From: Euphorbia lathyris
Lineage: Eukaryota; Streptophyta; Magnoliopsida; Malpighiales; Euphorbiaceae
Direction: 5' to 3'
DNA length: 64,000 bases
Assembly: GCF_963576675.1 (NCBI RefSeq)
Contig: NC_088916.1
Coordinates: forward strand, 82,167,501 to 82,231,500
The notes beneath the pieces are model-generated. The model ran no database searches, was not told where the DNA came from, and saw only the letters and a list, made by a program, of their open reading frames with translations. A program made the position numbers and the translations under genes. Shown one piece after another: positions 19,874-31,254 of the stretch (position 1 is its first letter; each line of letters opens with the position of its first letter).

Positions 19874-20709
19874 TTATAAATTTTTAAACTATAGATTTTT
19901 GTTTGCAAATTTCCTTTTAGGTTAACACTGCCAATTTGACCGTTGATGACCTCAAAATAGAAAATTTCAAGAATTAAATTTATTTAGTACCATATATATC
20001 ATGGAACCACGCTTTGTATTTTCCAAAGTTATTATTTTTGAAACATTCTCTCTAAAATTAATTTTCTCTTTCCTAATCAAGCAATACACAAATGATCTCA
20101 AAACCAAAAAGTTAAAAAATTAAAGTTGATAGAATATCATTAATAATTAGAATTTTTTATTTTAAGGTAATTAACGGTCAAATTCACAATGTAAACAAAA
20201 AGTTAGTTTTGCAAACGAGCGAGGATCTCAATCTTCTTTCTGTAAAAAAAACCACGGATTCTAATCTGCAAATCTGTGAAAGCACAAGGGTATGTTTGGA
20301 ATTATTTTTTTTACTTTAAATTAATATTATATGTTCGGGCATGAGTAACGTGATGCATCGAGTTAATAATTTGATGCCACATATAAGGCTTCAACCAATA
20401 AAACATAAACGTTGTATAATTAATTAATTATATATTTTAGTTAATATTATTTATATAAAATTCTAAATCCTAAAATATATAACGTTTCATCAAATTATTA
20501 GTCTGGTACATAAATAATGCTTAGTTAGAATTAATAAACAGCTGCTGAAAGCTACTTTCGAAAGAAAATCAACTAACACTCTATGACTTACCAACAACAA
20601 TAAACAATAACTGATTTATTTTTCTTGTTGTTTCCAATAAAAAGCTAAAAGAAATTCCGAAACACAGAAACAAACACCATACTAAAATGTTTAGTTAGGA
20701 TTAAGTAAC
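19874..20709. other. Spacer with diverged fold-back element remnant
   Basis: No gene was seen. About 19921-20190 is a diverged copy of the interior of the fold-back family at 40201-40708 (shared GACCTCAAAAT..AAAAT.TTCAAGAATTAAA, CATGGAACCAC and AGAATATCATTAA). Its terminal arms are gone. The rest is AT-rich and ends at the GTAAC target site of gypsy-2 (20705-20709). Confidence 0.6.
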
Positions 20710-21375
20710 TATTTGGCTCTTTCGTGGGAAAAATGCGGGCGTGCCAGAGAATTATAGTATTCTCGTACTATGGAGTGAAATTGGGTGCGCTTTTCTAACT
20801 TCTAAATATCAAACAATTGTAAGAATTAAAGAGACCGAAAATTCCTAAAGGGTTCAATTATCAAAACGATACCGACCTTACAGAAAATGATTGAAACAAC
20901 AAATAAAGTAAAATTGTACTGGAAGATGAATGAACTTGAACTTGAATGAAAATTGAATCTAAGGGAATAAACTAAGAATTGTAAAAATGCTGAATTCTAG
21001 AGATAATTTGCTAGAGTTTTGGGTACTTGTTGTTGAGTTGATTGATCGGGGTTTTCTCATCGTGATTTCTTCCTTTTATAGACGTTGGAGGTAACTTCCT
21101 GCCTCTTTCCACTAAGTCACGTTCTCCACATTCAGCCCACGTATTGAATAACTGCTCCACTTTGACTTTCACGGTGAAATTAATTATGACGGTTTCTAAC
21201 TTTCCTGCATTCTAATTGGCTCACAAAAACACGTTAAAATATTAACTGGCCCTTGGTTCCCCTAAGTTTACTTCAAGTTTCTCCTGATGTCCACTCTAGA
21301 AAAATATACTTAGGCATAGTCAATTAATATATTAAAAATATATAAGTGCCAAAAAGTTTAATTATGGTGCAAACA
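20710..21375 (-). repeat. gypsy-2 3' LTR
   Basis: This 666-bp repeat starts TATTTGGC where the other copy has TGTTTGGC (first dinucleotide mutated from TG to TA) and ends GCAAACA. The minus strand carries a CTATAAAAGG TATA box near 21074-21083. Confidence 0.93.
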
Positions 21376-21395
21376 ATTGCCCCCCACAAGCATGG
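21376..21395 (-). promoter_or_regulatory. gypsy-2 polypurine tract
   Basis: On the minus strand, ATGCTTGTGGGGGGCAAT directly precedes the 3' LTR start TGTTTGC. The G-run is the likely plus-strand primer. Confidence 0.65.
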
Positions 21396-22612
21396 ATTTG
21401 AGAAACGAAAATTTATGCTTGGATCCTCCAACAAAAATCTTTTAAACTTCAAAAAATTCAGAAATATGCAACAATAAAAAAAACAAATTAAAAGAAAAAA
21501 AACAGGTATGATTTTATTTGTTCGTTGAAACCATTAACAAAATACAAATAAAAATAAGTAAAACTAAAAGATAAGATTAAGTTATAAAATAAATACCAAT
21601 TCTAATACCAATCCTAAAAACAAAAAACAAAACAACTTTCATTACAATTAGGATACTTAAAAAAAAAAAAAAATAAATAAAATAGAAAATATATCTATAT
21701 GGACCGAAAGAACAGATAATTGAACTTAGTATATAAAAACAAAAAAAAAACAAAAGTAATCAAAACAGAATTATAATTAGACTTAAAAACTATTTGGAAT
21801 AGAATAAAGAAAAAACTAAGATAAGCCCTAACTAAAATTAACATATAAAGGCCTTACCTCTTCGTCTGTTTCTTTGTTTGAAAGAAAAAAGGAGGCGGCA
21901 ACACATAGGTCTAGAGTTTTCCGGCACTGCAGTTCTTTATTATTCCTTGTGGGATTAAAGAAGGAAGGTGTTGTACTCTAATTTTTTCTTGTGGTGGTGG
22001 AACTCATACCTTGCTGTGAAGATTCTGAAATTTATTTATTTTGACGGTGGATTGTGTCTCGAGAACTCATACCAGCGGCAACTCATCCTCTTTGGCCTGA
22101 GAACATTGCTTGACTGCCCATTTTCTTTCAAGCTTCAATTGCAATGGCATAGTAAATTAAGGGCATCATATTGTTGCTCCCTTTGCAATTATTTCTCTTT
22201 ATTTTATTTTATTTTTGAAGAGTAATAATCAGTACCCTTTTCTTTCAATGCTCTGCAGATTGAAGAATTATTTTGTCCGTTGCATCTTCTTGAACCGAAT
22301 CAGTTCCTGTTGTGACGATACGCTTACCGGTAGCAAGGATTAAAGGCCGGATCAATCATTGATCAGTTTCCTTTAATCACGGTGCTAACAAGTTCTTCGT
22401 GATTGCACTACCAACTCTTTGCTCGCTTGTACCTTTGATTGAAGTCTCTGAGAATAAGTGCACAACCGATTCCTCTTTTGACGAAGGATTTGAAGGCCTC
22501 AAGGATTAAAGGCCGGATCAATCATTGATCGGTTTCCTTTAATCAAGGTGTTACCAAACTTGAGGTTGCGTCTAGCTGAAGTGCAACTCCTTTACTCGAA
22601 ATTACCGCCAAG
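21396..22612 (+). other. 5' flank of the antisense gene inside gypsy-2
   Basis: No coding frame was recognised. From about 21400 to 21850 it is very A-rich. Between 22250 and 22612 it becomes more balanced and contains a duplicated hairpin (22338-22385 and 22499-22546), then leads to the ATG of the mobile-domain gene at 22613. It probably holds the promoter and 5' UTR of that gene. No clear TATA box could be picked. Confidence 0.5.
22338..22556 (+). repeat. Two direct repeats, each a hairpin, upstream of the antisense gene
   Basis: A block of about 55 bp starting AAGGATTAAAGGCCGGATC occurs at about 22337 and again at about 22498, nearly identical and 161 bp apart. Each copy folds on itself: GATTAAAGG pairs with CCTTTAATC, and inside it GATCAAT pairs with ATTGATC. 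Confidence 0.8.
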
Positions 22613-25180
22613 ATGTCTTCCAAAGGTAAACTTACCATCAAACTTGTAAATAAAATTTAATGGACTTCAAATGTGTTTGATGTTTGATATTTGGTGAATG
22701 GATGACAATCGTGAAAGAGCAATTTTGTGTTGACATGATTTTTGGGACTTTAAAATTTAAGGGGAAATGCTGCCGAAATTTTAAAAAATTTAATTTTTAC
22801 CTTTAACTTGGCAGAAACCCCTTTTATCAAGAAACCAACTGCTCCACCTCTAAGAAAGTCACACCCAAATCCTCCTGGAAAAAGTGCTGGTGAACTCGGA
22901 AAAGCACATCAACCTGACACAATCAAGATGAATTTTAATGATGATGAATTGTATGCTCTTTTGCCGACTGGTCGAGACAAACCTCCTCAAGTGCCTTTTC
23001 CAATATCTCAAGAGGGAGAACTTCTTTTGATGAAATCTGGTCTTCTCATCGGCCGACATGTTAAATGCAAAAGTTGGTCCCGTCTTGCTAGTGAAAATGC
23101 CACAAAAGCATGGTCTACCTGGGTGAATCGGTTGAAGCCGACGTATGAGAGACAATGATGCAATCTTGGAATCAATGAGTTGATTAAAATGTCCCAGATA
23201 GAGCTTCCAGTAAACAAGAATCTTTTGTATGCAGCTTTGGGTTTCTGGTCACGTAACTGTAATGCTTTTCTATTTCCACCTGTGCCGATGACTGTTACCT
23301 TGAGGGATGTGCTTGCGCTAACAGGACTACCAGTGGTTGGTCCTGAGATACCTTCCTTAGTTCGACATGAGCTTTCAGAATTCTTCAAGAAGTACAGAAC
23401 TATAGATTCGGTGAGGCTGATCGAATATATGGCTAATCATCCTCCAAAGAGAAAGCGGGTTGATCATTTTCTCTTTTTGTGGACTCTTGTTTGCCGATAT
23501 ATTTTTTGCACTGCATCTGGCAAAGTAACTGCAGAATACAAGGAGATTGCATATGAGCTTGCAACTGGGAAAAAATTGGCTTTAGGATCCATGTTGTTGG
23601 GTGCAACTTATCATCACATTGCCCACGTGGTCTCTAATGAACCTTTCACCCGCCTTGGTGGAAACCTCTGGATCGTTCAATTGTGGCTCCTTGCTCACTT
23701 TCCTCAGCTTCAAAGTTCTGTTTTAGACACATCTATGCCCATTGGTCGGTCTCTGATGAGTTGCAGAACCAAAATGACCCAGACTAGGAAGTTCTTCAAG
23801 TTTTTCTCTTGTTTGAAAGATAAGCCTCCGTTGAGGTTCACTTATTGTTTCTCTAGACTGCCAGAATCTGGAAAAATAATGAAAGCTTCTACAATCAACC
23901 TGGATGAGACATATGAAATGTGGAAGTCGTTCTTATCAACTCGTTTCCTCCATGTCGGTGCCACCTTCAAGCCAACTATCATAGGGACGGCGGCGTGTTT
24001 CGAGTTGTATTGGCCAACATTGTGTGCTCGACAGTTTGGCCTTATTCAGGTCATTCCTGCTCCTCCTTTGCTCCCTTTGGAGGAACATTACAAAGCTTCT
24101 GAATCTCGTGTACATCGGCTTCTCAATGATGGTTTTCACTTCAAATTGTCAAAAGTGGGCAAGGCCTCTTCAATTGTTACTAATGAGTTTGACCAGTGGT
24201 GGTCTTTACGCCTTCCTTACCTTCAACAAAAAGTAGAAGCATCAGGTAAATTTCTTGACTGACTTCTTTCTACTTCCTCTCATCTCTGATTTGAACCAGA
24301 CCATTCACACATACTCCACACAGGGAAGGTGATTGATGAGGAAGATGCCAATGAAGATGAAGATAGTGATGTTGTTGTGGCCGATGTTGCTCCTGATGAA
24401 TCTATCGACCTCGACGACTTCCCTGAAGCAGATTTTGCTTTCCTTGCCCAAGTTAACTTTGAAGATTTGGATTTAGATTCAGATGAGAGACTCTTGGAAG
24501 ATGATACCCCTCCTTTAAAAAGGCAAAAAATGGACAAGCCCTCTGATATTCCGGCTGATACCATTGACCCAGATGATGAAGGCAACCAGGCAGAGCATGA
24601 TGGTGTACTTTCTGTAGCACAAGTTGATTGTACTTCGCCATCAGTAGGTGAGATCCCGAGATCCCTGCTTCAGGCGTGGTCAATATCCCTCAACCTCCAT
24701 CTTCTTCTGATCTAGCCATCATAGACCATGTAGGGGAACTTCCATCAAAGAATAACACTCCCATTGTTTCTAGATCTGAGGTAAATGAAACCAACTTCCA
24801 ACTTTAGGATTTTTTTTTATTTTTATTTTTTTTATTAATAGATTTCTTTACTTTTGATCAGGCACTCCTAGATAGAATTGCTGGAGTAAAAGCTTTTCCT
24901 CTTGAGGATCCTTCTTCTAACATCGACTTCTCCTTTCTTGAGAATGACACTCATAGTGATGCACCTGATAAAGACCATACTTCTGCCTCTAAGAATATGA
25001 TACGATCGATACTTGATCTTGATATATCCTCAATTTGTACCCAACATTTGACGATGCTCTTTTCGACTATTGATGATCTTATTCACCGCTCCTCTTCTGC
25101 TGAGTTTAAGAAACGTTTGACTAACTTCAAGACTCAAGTTCACTCATGGCATTCTGATTACTCTGCTGTGAAAGAACTGA
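22613..25180 (+). pseudogene. Plant mobile domain (aminotransferase-like) gene, antisense passenger of gypsy-2
   Basis: This spliced plus-strand gene resembles the plant mobile domain family (MAIN/MAIL1-like). Deduced exons are 22613-22625 (MSSK), 22815-24245, 24324-24780 and 24862 to about 25180; all three introns are GT..AG and keep phase. Family marks: VPMTVTLRDVLALTGLPVVG, GGNLWIVQLWLLAHFPQLQ, YWPTLCARQFGLIQVIPAPP. An acidic stretch (DEEDANEDEDSD) and a helical tail follow. Defects: TGA at 23156-23158 (probably from TGG) within exon 2, a frameshift near 24650-24670, and an abrupt 3' end where it meets truncated integrase near 25180. Mobile-domain proteins are nuclear factors linked to silencing and also occur in transposons; a role for this copy is unknown. 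Confidence 0.82.
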
Positions 25181-26765
25181 CGCCTGTGGCACTCCTTTTT
25201 GATGTTCTGTATGCCCATAAAGTTTCTGAAAGTAAGACGTGTCATTCCCTAGGGTTATCTTCGACCATCTTTTCAAGGATGTTGATGAGAACTTTGTTGG
25301 AGGCCTCAGCTTGACCATTAGCTTGTGGATAATGAGGAGTAGAGTGCAACAACTTGATTCCATAATCTTCCATGAAGTCCTTCATGTCATCTCCGGTGAA
25401 CATGGTTCCTTGGTCTGTGGTAATTGACTGAGGGATACCATACCTGTGAATGATGTTCTCCTTGATGAACTTCACAACATCTCTCTGGTCCACTTTCTTC
25501 ATTGGTAAGGCTTCCACCCATTTTGTGAAGTAGTCTGTTGCCACGATCATAAAGTTGTGCCCTTTTGATGATGCAGGATAAATTTTCCCTATCAAATCAA
25601 TTGCCCATCCTCTGAAGGGCCATGGCTTGACGACTGCGTACATCTCATCTGCAGGAACTCTTTGAATCTGCCCATATCTTTGGCATTGGCAGCATCCTTT
25701 TGCATAAGACATACAATCCTTCAGCATAGATGGCCAGAAGTACCTATGTCTCCTGATGAGCCACTTCATCTTGATGCCTGCCTGATGAGCTCCACATACT
25801 CCTTCGTGGACTTGTTTCATAACTTCCATACTGTCTGGAAATCCTAAGCATTTCAGCAAAAGTCCATCTACATTTTTGCGGTACAAGTCACCTTCCATCA
25901 ACAAGAAGTTCAATGCTCTAATCTTGAGGGAATAAGGTACTCGTCTTCCTGGGTTCGACAAATACTCCTTGATGGGACTCCTCCAGTCACTAGCTAGATT
26001 GACATCTGTATTGAATGTCTCCACTTGAATTCCCCTCTCCATGATGGAAGGATGTCTGAGCTTCTTGATCATTATCAACTTATGGGTGAGTTCTTCCGAC
26101 ATTTTCAAACCAGAGGCTATTTGAGCTAGCTCATTAGCCTCCCAGTTCATCTCTCTTGGAACATGAAGAAAGGAAAAGTCATTGAATTCCTGCAGTAGTT
26201 GAACATCGGTTGTATAATATGGAGCCAAGCTGAGACTAGTGCATTTGTATTCTCCTGATAGTTGCCTCAGCACGAGTTGGGAATCCCCTTGGATCAAGAC
26301 TTCATCTGCTCCTAACTCCCTCAATATCTCTAGGCCAATGACCGCAGCTTCATATTCAGCCTGATTGTTCGTACATTTGAAATCCAGGTTGAAAGACATT
26401 GTTGTTTTGGTTCCCATGGGGGATATAATGACTACTCCTGCTCCTGCAGATGTCTCGGTGCTAGATCCATCAAATTTCAAAATCCAGCGGGATTTTTCAA
26501 CACTGAAGATTGGTAGATATTGATCTATTTCATCCTTCACATCAAGACAAGGGTGATCTGCAAGGAAATCTGCAAGTGCTTGCCCCTTCACTGATTTTTG
26601 AGGATAGTACACCAGAGTAAACTTTGCCAAAGCCAGCGACCACTTTCCAATCCTCCCAGTTATGAGCGGCTTATTCAACATGTACTTGATCAAGTCAGTC
26701 TGAGATACCACCAACACCCTTGCCCCAATCATATAATGCCGCAGTTTGGTACAAGCAAAATACAA
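25181..26765 (-). pseudogene. gypsy-2 RNase H, second RNase H and integrase
   Basis: The minus-strand frame starts at the end of the first RNase H region (LRHYMIGARVLVVSQTDLIKYMLNKPL, GQALADFLADHP). A second RNase H-like domain follows (LKFDGSSTETSAGAGVVI, NNQAEYEAAVIGLEIL, GDSQLVLRQLSGEY, MNWEANELA), the dual arrangement I know from Tat elements. Integrase then has HEGVCGAHQAG...CQCQ zinc residues and the D, D, E in WAIDLIG, TTDQGTMF and ANGQAEASNK. A TGA at 25242-25244 replaces the tryptophan expected after DNPRE, and the same frame continues (HVLLSETLWAYRTSKRSATGVS) until it stops matching near 25180. The integrase C-terminal part is therefore missing. The upstream end is joined by a frameshift to the reverse transcriptase frame near 26760-26790. 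Confidence 0.88.
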
Positions 26766-28310
26766 TGTAAGGCAGAGTTTCTCAATTGGTGAATATTTAC
26801 CTCAGTTGCATTCAAGAATCTACTCAAATAATATATTGCCTGCTCATATCCTTTGGAATTGTTTTGTGCTAACAAGCATCCAATGGAATCATGAGCGGCA
26901 GATAGATAAAGTTTCAGAGGTACACCTAGCCTTGGCGGCATAAGTACAGGAGGTTTGCATAGATACTCTTTGATACTCTGGAAGGCTTGCTGATGGTGTT
27001 CCTCCCATTTGAATTCATCTTCTTTCTTTAACCGCAGCAAATCAGAAAATGTCTTAGATTTTCCAGCCAAGTTGGAGATGAACCTCCTGAGATAATTCAC
27101 TTGCCCTAAGAACCGCTGAAGCTCCTTTTTTGTTTGAGGGGATTTGGACTCCATGATCGCCTTGGCTTTGTTCTGATCTATCTCCACGCCTCTTTGGTGC
27201 ACCAGGAACCCAAGGAAGTTTCCAACTTTCACCCCAAAAGCACACTTGAGGGGATTAAGTTTTAGTTGATGCTCCCTCATCCTTTGAAAACCACATCTCA
27301 AGTGATCTATGTGCTCCATTTCTTTTTTGGACTTTATGACGATGTCATCGATGTAAACCTCGAGATTTTTTCCAATCATATCATGGAAAATGGCATTCAT
27401 TGCTCTTTGGTAGGTAGCACCTGCATTCTTCATGCCAAAAGGCATGACCAACCACTCAAATGTCCCAATAGGTCCTGGACATCGAAAGGCGGTCTTTGAA
27501 GTATCTTCTTCAGCAATGGCAATTTGATTATATCCTGCCACACAATCTAAAAAAGATAAAAGCTCATTGTTAGCTACTGCATCCACCAACATGTCTGCCA
27601 TGGGCATCACATACACATCCTTCGGAGTTGCTGTATTAAGGTCTCTGAAGTCCACACAAACTCGTAGCTTTCCATTCTTCTTTACCACCGGTATAACATT
27701 AGATAACCATTGAGCATACCTGATGGGTCTTATGAATCCAGCTTTCAGCAACTTTTCAATTTCTTCCTTCACCTTCAATTCTACCTCTTTGGACATTCTT
27801 CTAGGAGGTTGTTTATAAGGTTTGAATTCTGGCTTCATTGGCAGACGATGCTCCACCAACTTTCTACTGAGTCCAGGCATCTCATGATACTCCCATGCAA
27901 AGCAATCCTTGTACTCTTGCAACAATGCAATGAGTCTCTCTTTGATGTGTGGATCCAAAAGACTACTGATGTATGTACATCTTGGGTTCTCAGAAGTTCC
28001 CAAGTTCACTTCCTCTAATGGATCTCTGGCCAATGATCTATCATCCTCTAGTGGTGAAGGAGCTGGTTTCAATTCATCTATCTGAATAATGTTTTCACTT
28101 TCCAGAGGCTCTTCTTCATAGATTACTTCAGCACCTAGAGCCTCCAGACCTTCTTCCTTCTGCAATTCCTCCAACACATGCTGCACTTGGGCTTTTTGTA
28201 TGGCTCTAGGGAGAGTAGCATACCAAGTGAAGGCTGGTCCCGTTAGAGAATTTGGGAAGAGCCTCAACTTGAGATGGTTGAAGTTAGGGTAGTTGGCAAG
28301 TTCTCCACAA
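26729..28310 (-). pseudogene. gypsy-2 Gag fragment fused to reverse transcriptase; protease missing
   Basis: Reading from the CACTA site the frame gives HCGELANYPNFNHLKLRLFP and LTGPAFTWYATLPR (gag), then at about 28205 switches without a stop to AIQKAQVQHVLEELQKEEG, the linker that follows protease in gypsy-1. The rest of gag and all of protease, present in gypsy-1, are deleted in frame. Reverse transcriptase is otherwise complete: KEEIEKLLKAGFIRPIRYAQ, RVCVDFRDLNTATPKD, AFRCPGPIGTFEWLVMPFG, catalytic YIDDIVIKS, FLGFLVHQRG. An RNase H start (LKLYLSAAHDSIGCLLAQ) follows, with a frameshift at the end. Without protease this copy could not process its own polyprotein. Confidence 0.88.
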
Positions 28311-28329
28311 TGGCACTACAAGAAATCAA

Positions 28330-28680
28330 GTTGTTTGTGACAATAATTATTGTCACTAACTCTTGAAAAAATGTCACATAAAAGTTTACGTGACAATAAG
28401 TAGTTGTCATAGGAGTTGTCACGTAAAACTCCGTTGCTAATACTTTTTGACAAATATGACAATAAAATATTGTCACAAAAATTATTATTTTTTGTAATAA
28501 TAAATTTATTGTCACACTAATTTTAATTGTAACAACTTTTGTTTGTAACTGAAAAATAAATTATTGTCACAAATATAATATATTGTCACAAATTGTCTTT
28601 TAATTAAAACTAAAATAGTGTGACAACTTTAATTAATTGTCACAAAAAAAAAATTTATAACAATTATTAATGTAACACGT
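28330..28680. repeat. Subterminal TTGTGACAAT repeats, left end of CACTA
   Basis: About a dozen copies of a degenerate TTGTGACAAT/ATTGTCACAA motif occur in both orientations within 350 bp, in an otherwise AT-only context. The matching set at the right end lies at about 35430-35860. Confidence 0.8.
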
Positions 28681-29161
28681 ATAAATTTATAATAATATTT
28701 TTCTTGAAATAAATACTAATTTAATTTCATTTATAAGTTTAGTTATAATGATTGGTTTCACACTTTTTATATATACATTTTATATATATATAAAAATAAC
28801 ATCGTATACACTAATGTTTTTAAATTTATTCATTATTTTAACAATATTTTAATTATAAATACAATAAAACTAAATATAAAATTTGAGAATATTTTGTTTT
28901 TTTGTTAAATAAAATTTTATTAGTAAATCAATTAACTAAAAATATCAATATAGACAACATTAAAATATCTAAACATTCTCATTTACAAGTATATTCTACT
29001 AATCACCCTCTCTTCTTGAAACCCTTAGCCCAACTATAGCCTCATTGAAATGATCCAACTAAACCAAATATTGAATCCAAAAAATGAGCAACAATTAATT
29101 AAAGAATATAATAAATTTTGGTCTGATTAAACAATATTTCTATTTCAATAATTTCTATAAT

Positions 29162-29671
29162 GGGATGAACGTCATGTGCTCTCCTTTCCTTGTTGTATCA
29201 AGCCTTGCTTCAGATAGTCCTATGTACTTCATTTTTCCTTCTTCCACTAACTTCTTCAGCTCCCCCTTCTGCCATCTATAGCCTCAATGTCCATATTCAC
29301 ATTATACTTACAGTTGGCTCAATTGGTACTCTAGTGTCAATTGGTACTCTACAAGCTAGCCTCACAGCAAGCCCGAACATATTCCGATTTGCCATTGATT
29401 GAAACATTCACAAAACTTGAGCCCTTCACAACAGCATCAAATTTTGTAGCTAACTGGATTCTTTCTCTCGGCAAGTACTTCAATGCCTGAAATGCATCAA
29501 TTATTTATTTATACACATATCTCTTGGAACAGAACATAACATAACAAATATTTAGAGAGATATATACTTTGGCAAGTAAGAGTTCATTAATAAGGGGTCC
29601 ATAAACATCCAAAGTGTGGAAAAATGTACTTCCTTGATTGAATGCTTCCTTTATGATTGAAATTCCACCTC
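29162..29671 (-). pseudogene. Captured aldo-keto reductase gene fragments
   Basis: Three exon-like pieces on the minus strand match the plant aldo-keto reductase family (auxin-induced PCNT115-like, NADPH-dependent carbonyl reduction). Piece A (29568-29671) reads GGGISIIKEAFNQG then FFHTLDVYGPLINELLLAK and has a GTATAT donor. Piece B (from 29488 down to about 29300) reads ALKYLPRERIQLATKF, NGKSEYVRACCEASL and a garbled VPIEPT. Piece C (29162-29268) reads GELKKLVEEGKMKYIGLSEA. They cover roughly residues 40-180 of the family and keep intron borders (TTTCAG acceptor before B, CAG before C), so genomic DNA was captured, not cDNA. Piece B has an internal deletion and small duplication. No complete reading frame remains. 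Confidence 0.8.
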
Positions 29672-30362
29672 CTGCACAGATAAATTCAATAATTAACAAA
29701 CCATTCATACAATCTACAAATTAAAATTAAACAACAATATATACCCAATCTCAAGCTAATTTCAACAAAACAATTAAAAATGTTATTATTGGAAAAGGAA
29801 TGGCTTACCCATATTTGCTACCGGAGATCACTACGACAAGGCCGGGGCAGTTACGACTGTTAATATGACTTATGTCGGATGGAGATAGAGGAACACAAAC
29901 ATGAAGAAGAAAAGAAGAAGAATGGAAATAAAAGTAAGAGAAAGAAGGAAAGAAACAAAAAAAAAAAAAGAAAAAAAGAAAAAAAGAAAAAAAAAAAAGA
30001 AAAGGGGTTGGCTGTAATTGGTGATGGAGAAGCATAAACGGATGGAGAAGCAACATGATACAGAGATCGTGAGAGGGAGAAATGGGGGTTAGGTTAGTGG
30101 GTAAATTTTCTAGATATTATAATATACTTAATTATAATTATATAACTATCACATATTTTTTATCTTTTAATTAAATAATAATAATAAAATATTTTGTTTC
30201 CATAAAATGTCAAAATTAATAAATTAGTTATAATTTTGTTTAATTTATCACAATTAAATTTATGAGACGTTTTTTAAAATTTTAGTTATAATTATTAATT
30301 GTAAAAAAATATTTCATTACAAATAAAATTTATTGTCACAATATTAGTAAATAATTTGTTAT

Positions 30363-31223
30363 AAGGTCCACCATGTGGACAAGACTACAATTGGGGCCAT
30401 TAGGGGTAAGTTTGCTAGGGTATGTATAGATGTTGATCTGGCTAAACCTTTACTTTCTAAGTTCTGTGTTCAGGATAAAGTGTTCTTTATTGAGTATGAA
30501 GGTTTACATAACATCTGTTATGATTGTGGTATGTATGGTCATTCTCAGGAGGGTTGCCCTAAAAGGGAGAGGGTTGTTATAGAGAGGGTTGAGAGTAGTG
30601 TGCGGATTACTGGAGGGAACCAGGGGTATGAAGGGAACTTTGGTCCCTGGATGGTGGCAAAGAGGCCCGCTAGACGTAGGAATCAACATGCAGTGGTTCA
30701 CAATCGTCCTCCTGATATCAACACAAATTCTAAGTCCCTTTCTCCTAAAGCTACTGTTATTCCAAATGTCAAGGAGAAGCCTGTCCTCAAAGCTAGAAAG
30801 GAGGCTGGGGTTTCTTCAGTAGCCTTGCCTGGGTCCAGATTTGGGGCCCTGATGATTGAGGAAGTTCAAGAGTCAGACCAAGATGAGAATCATATGGATG
30901 AGAGTATTCCAGGATTAGAGTCTGTAGATCCAGTCGAGAAGGTGGTTGAATCTGTGAACCCGCTTTTTGTCTCTAAGGATGAAGCCCAGGGGGGGACCCT
31001 GACCCTTGCAGCTAGAAGGATGAAGAATTCAAATGAGGTTAGTATTCCTGTTCATGGTATTGATCCTGGGATTGGGAAATCTATGGGAGTTAACAAAACT
31101 AATATGAAAAAGCTTAAAGGAAAACAAAAAAGTGGCCTTAACACTTTGGCGTTTCCAGATAAGAGGGGGCCCGGGGGTACCTCGGTAAGGCTCTCAGGAG
31201 CCCCTAGTAAATACCTAGCTTAG
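30363..31223 (+). CDS. L1 ORF1 protein, N-terminally truncated
   Basis: The frame continues from the truncation point (KVHHVDKTTIGAIRGKFARV) through VDLAKPLLSKFCVQDKVFFI to a CCHC zinc knuckle, CYDCGMYGHSQEGCPKRERV, then a basic low-complexity C-terminus ending PSKYLA. Plant L1 ORF1 proteins combine a DUF4283-type RNA-binding domain with this knuckle and bind element RNA. The first domain is mostly lost. The GTG at 30375 is not a real start. ORF1 stop and ORF2 ATG are about 30 nt apart. Confidence 0.87.
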   Translation, partial: KVHHVDKTTIGAIRGKFARVCIDVDLAKPLLSKFCVQDKVFFIEYEGLHNICYDCGMYGHSQEGCPKRERVVIERVESSVRITGGNQGYEGNFGPWMVAKRPARRRNQHAVVHNRPPDINTNSKSLSPKATVIPNVKEKPVLKARKEAGVSSVALPGSRFGALMIEEVQESDQDENHMDESIPGLESVDPVEKVVESVNPLFVSKDEAQGGTLTLAARRMKNSNEVSIPVHGIDPGIGKSMGVNKTNMKKLKGKQKSGLNTLAFPDKRGPGGTSVRLSGAPSKYLA

Positions 31224-31254
31224 GGTAGGGGTGTGGTCAGTTGTCCTCCTTTCT

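Noticed and set aside
29805..30056. Minus-strand frame with long Phe run
   Set aside because: It is translated from an A-rich run (poly-A/AAG) near the captured gene pieces; it is not a protein.
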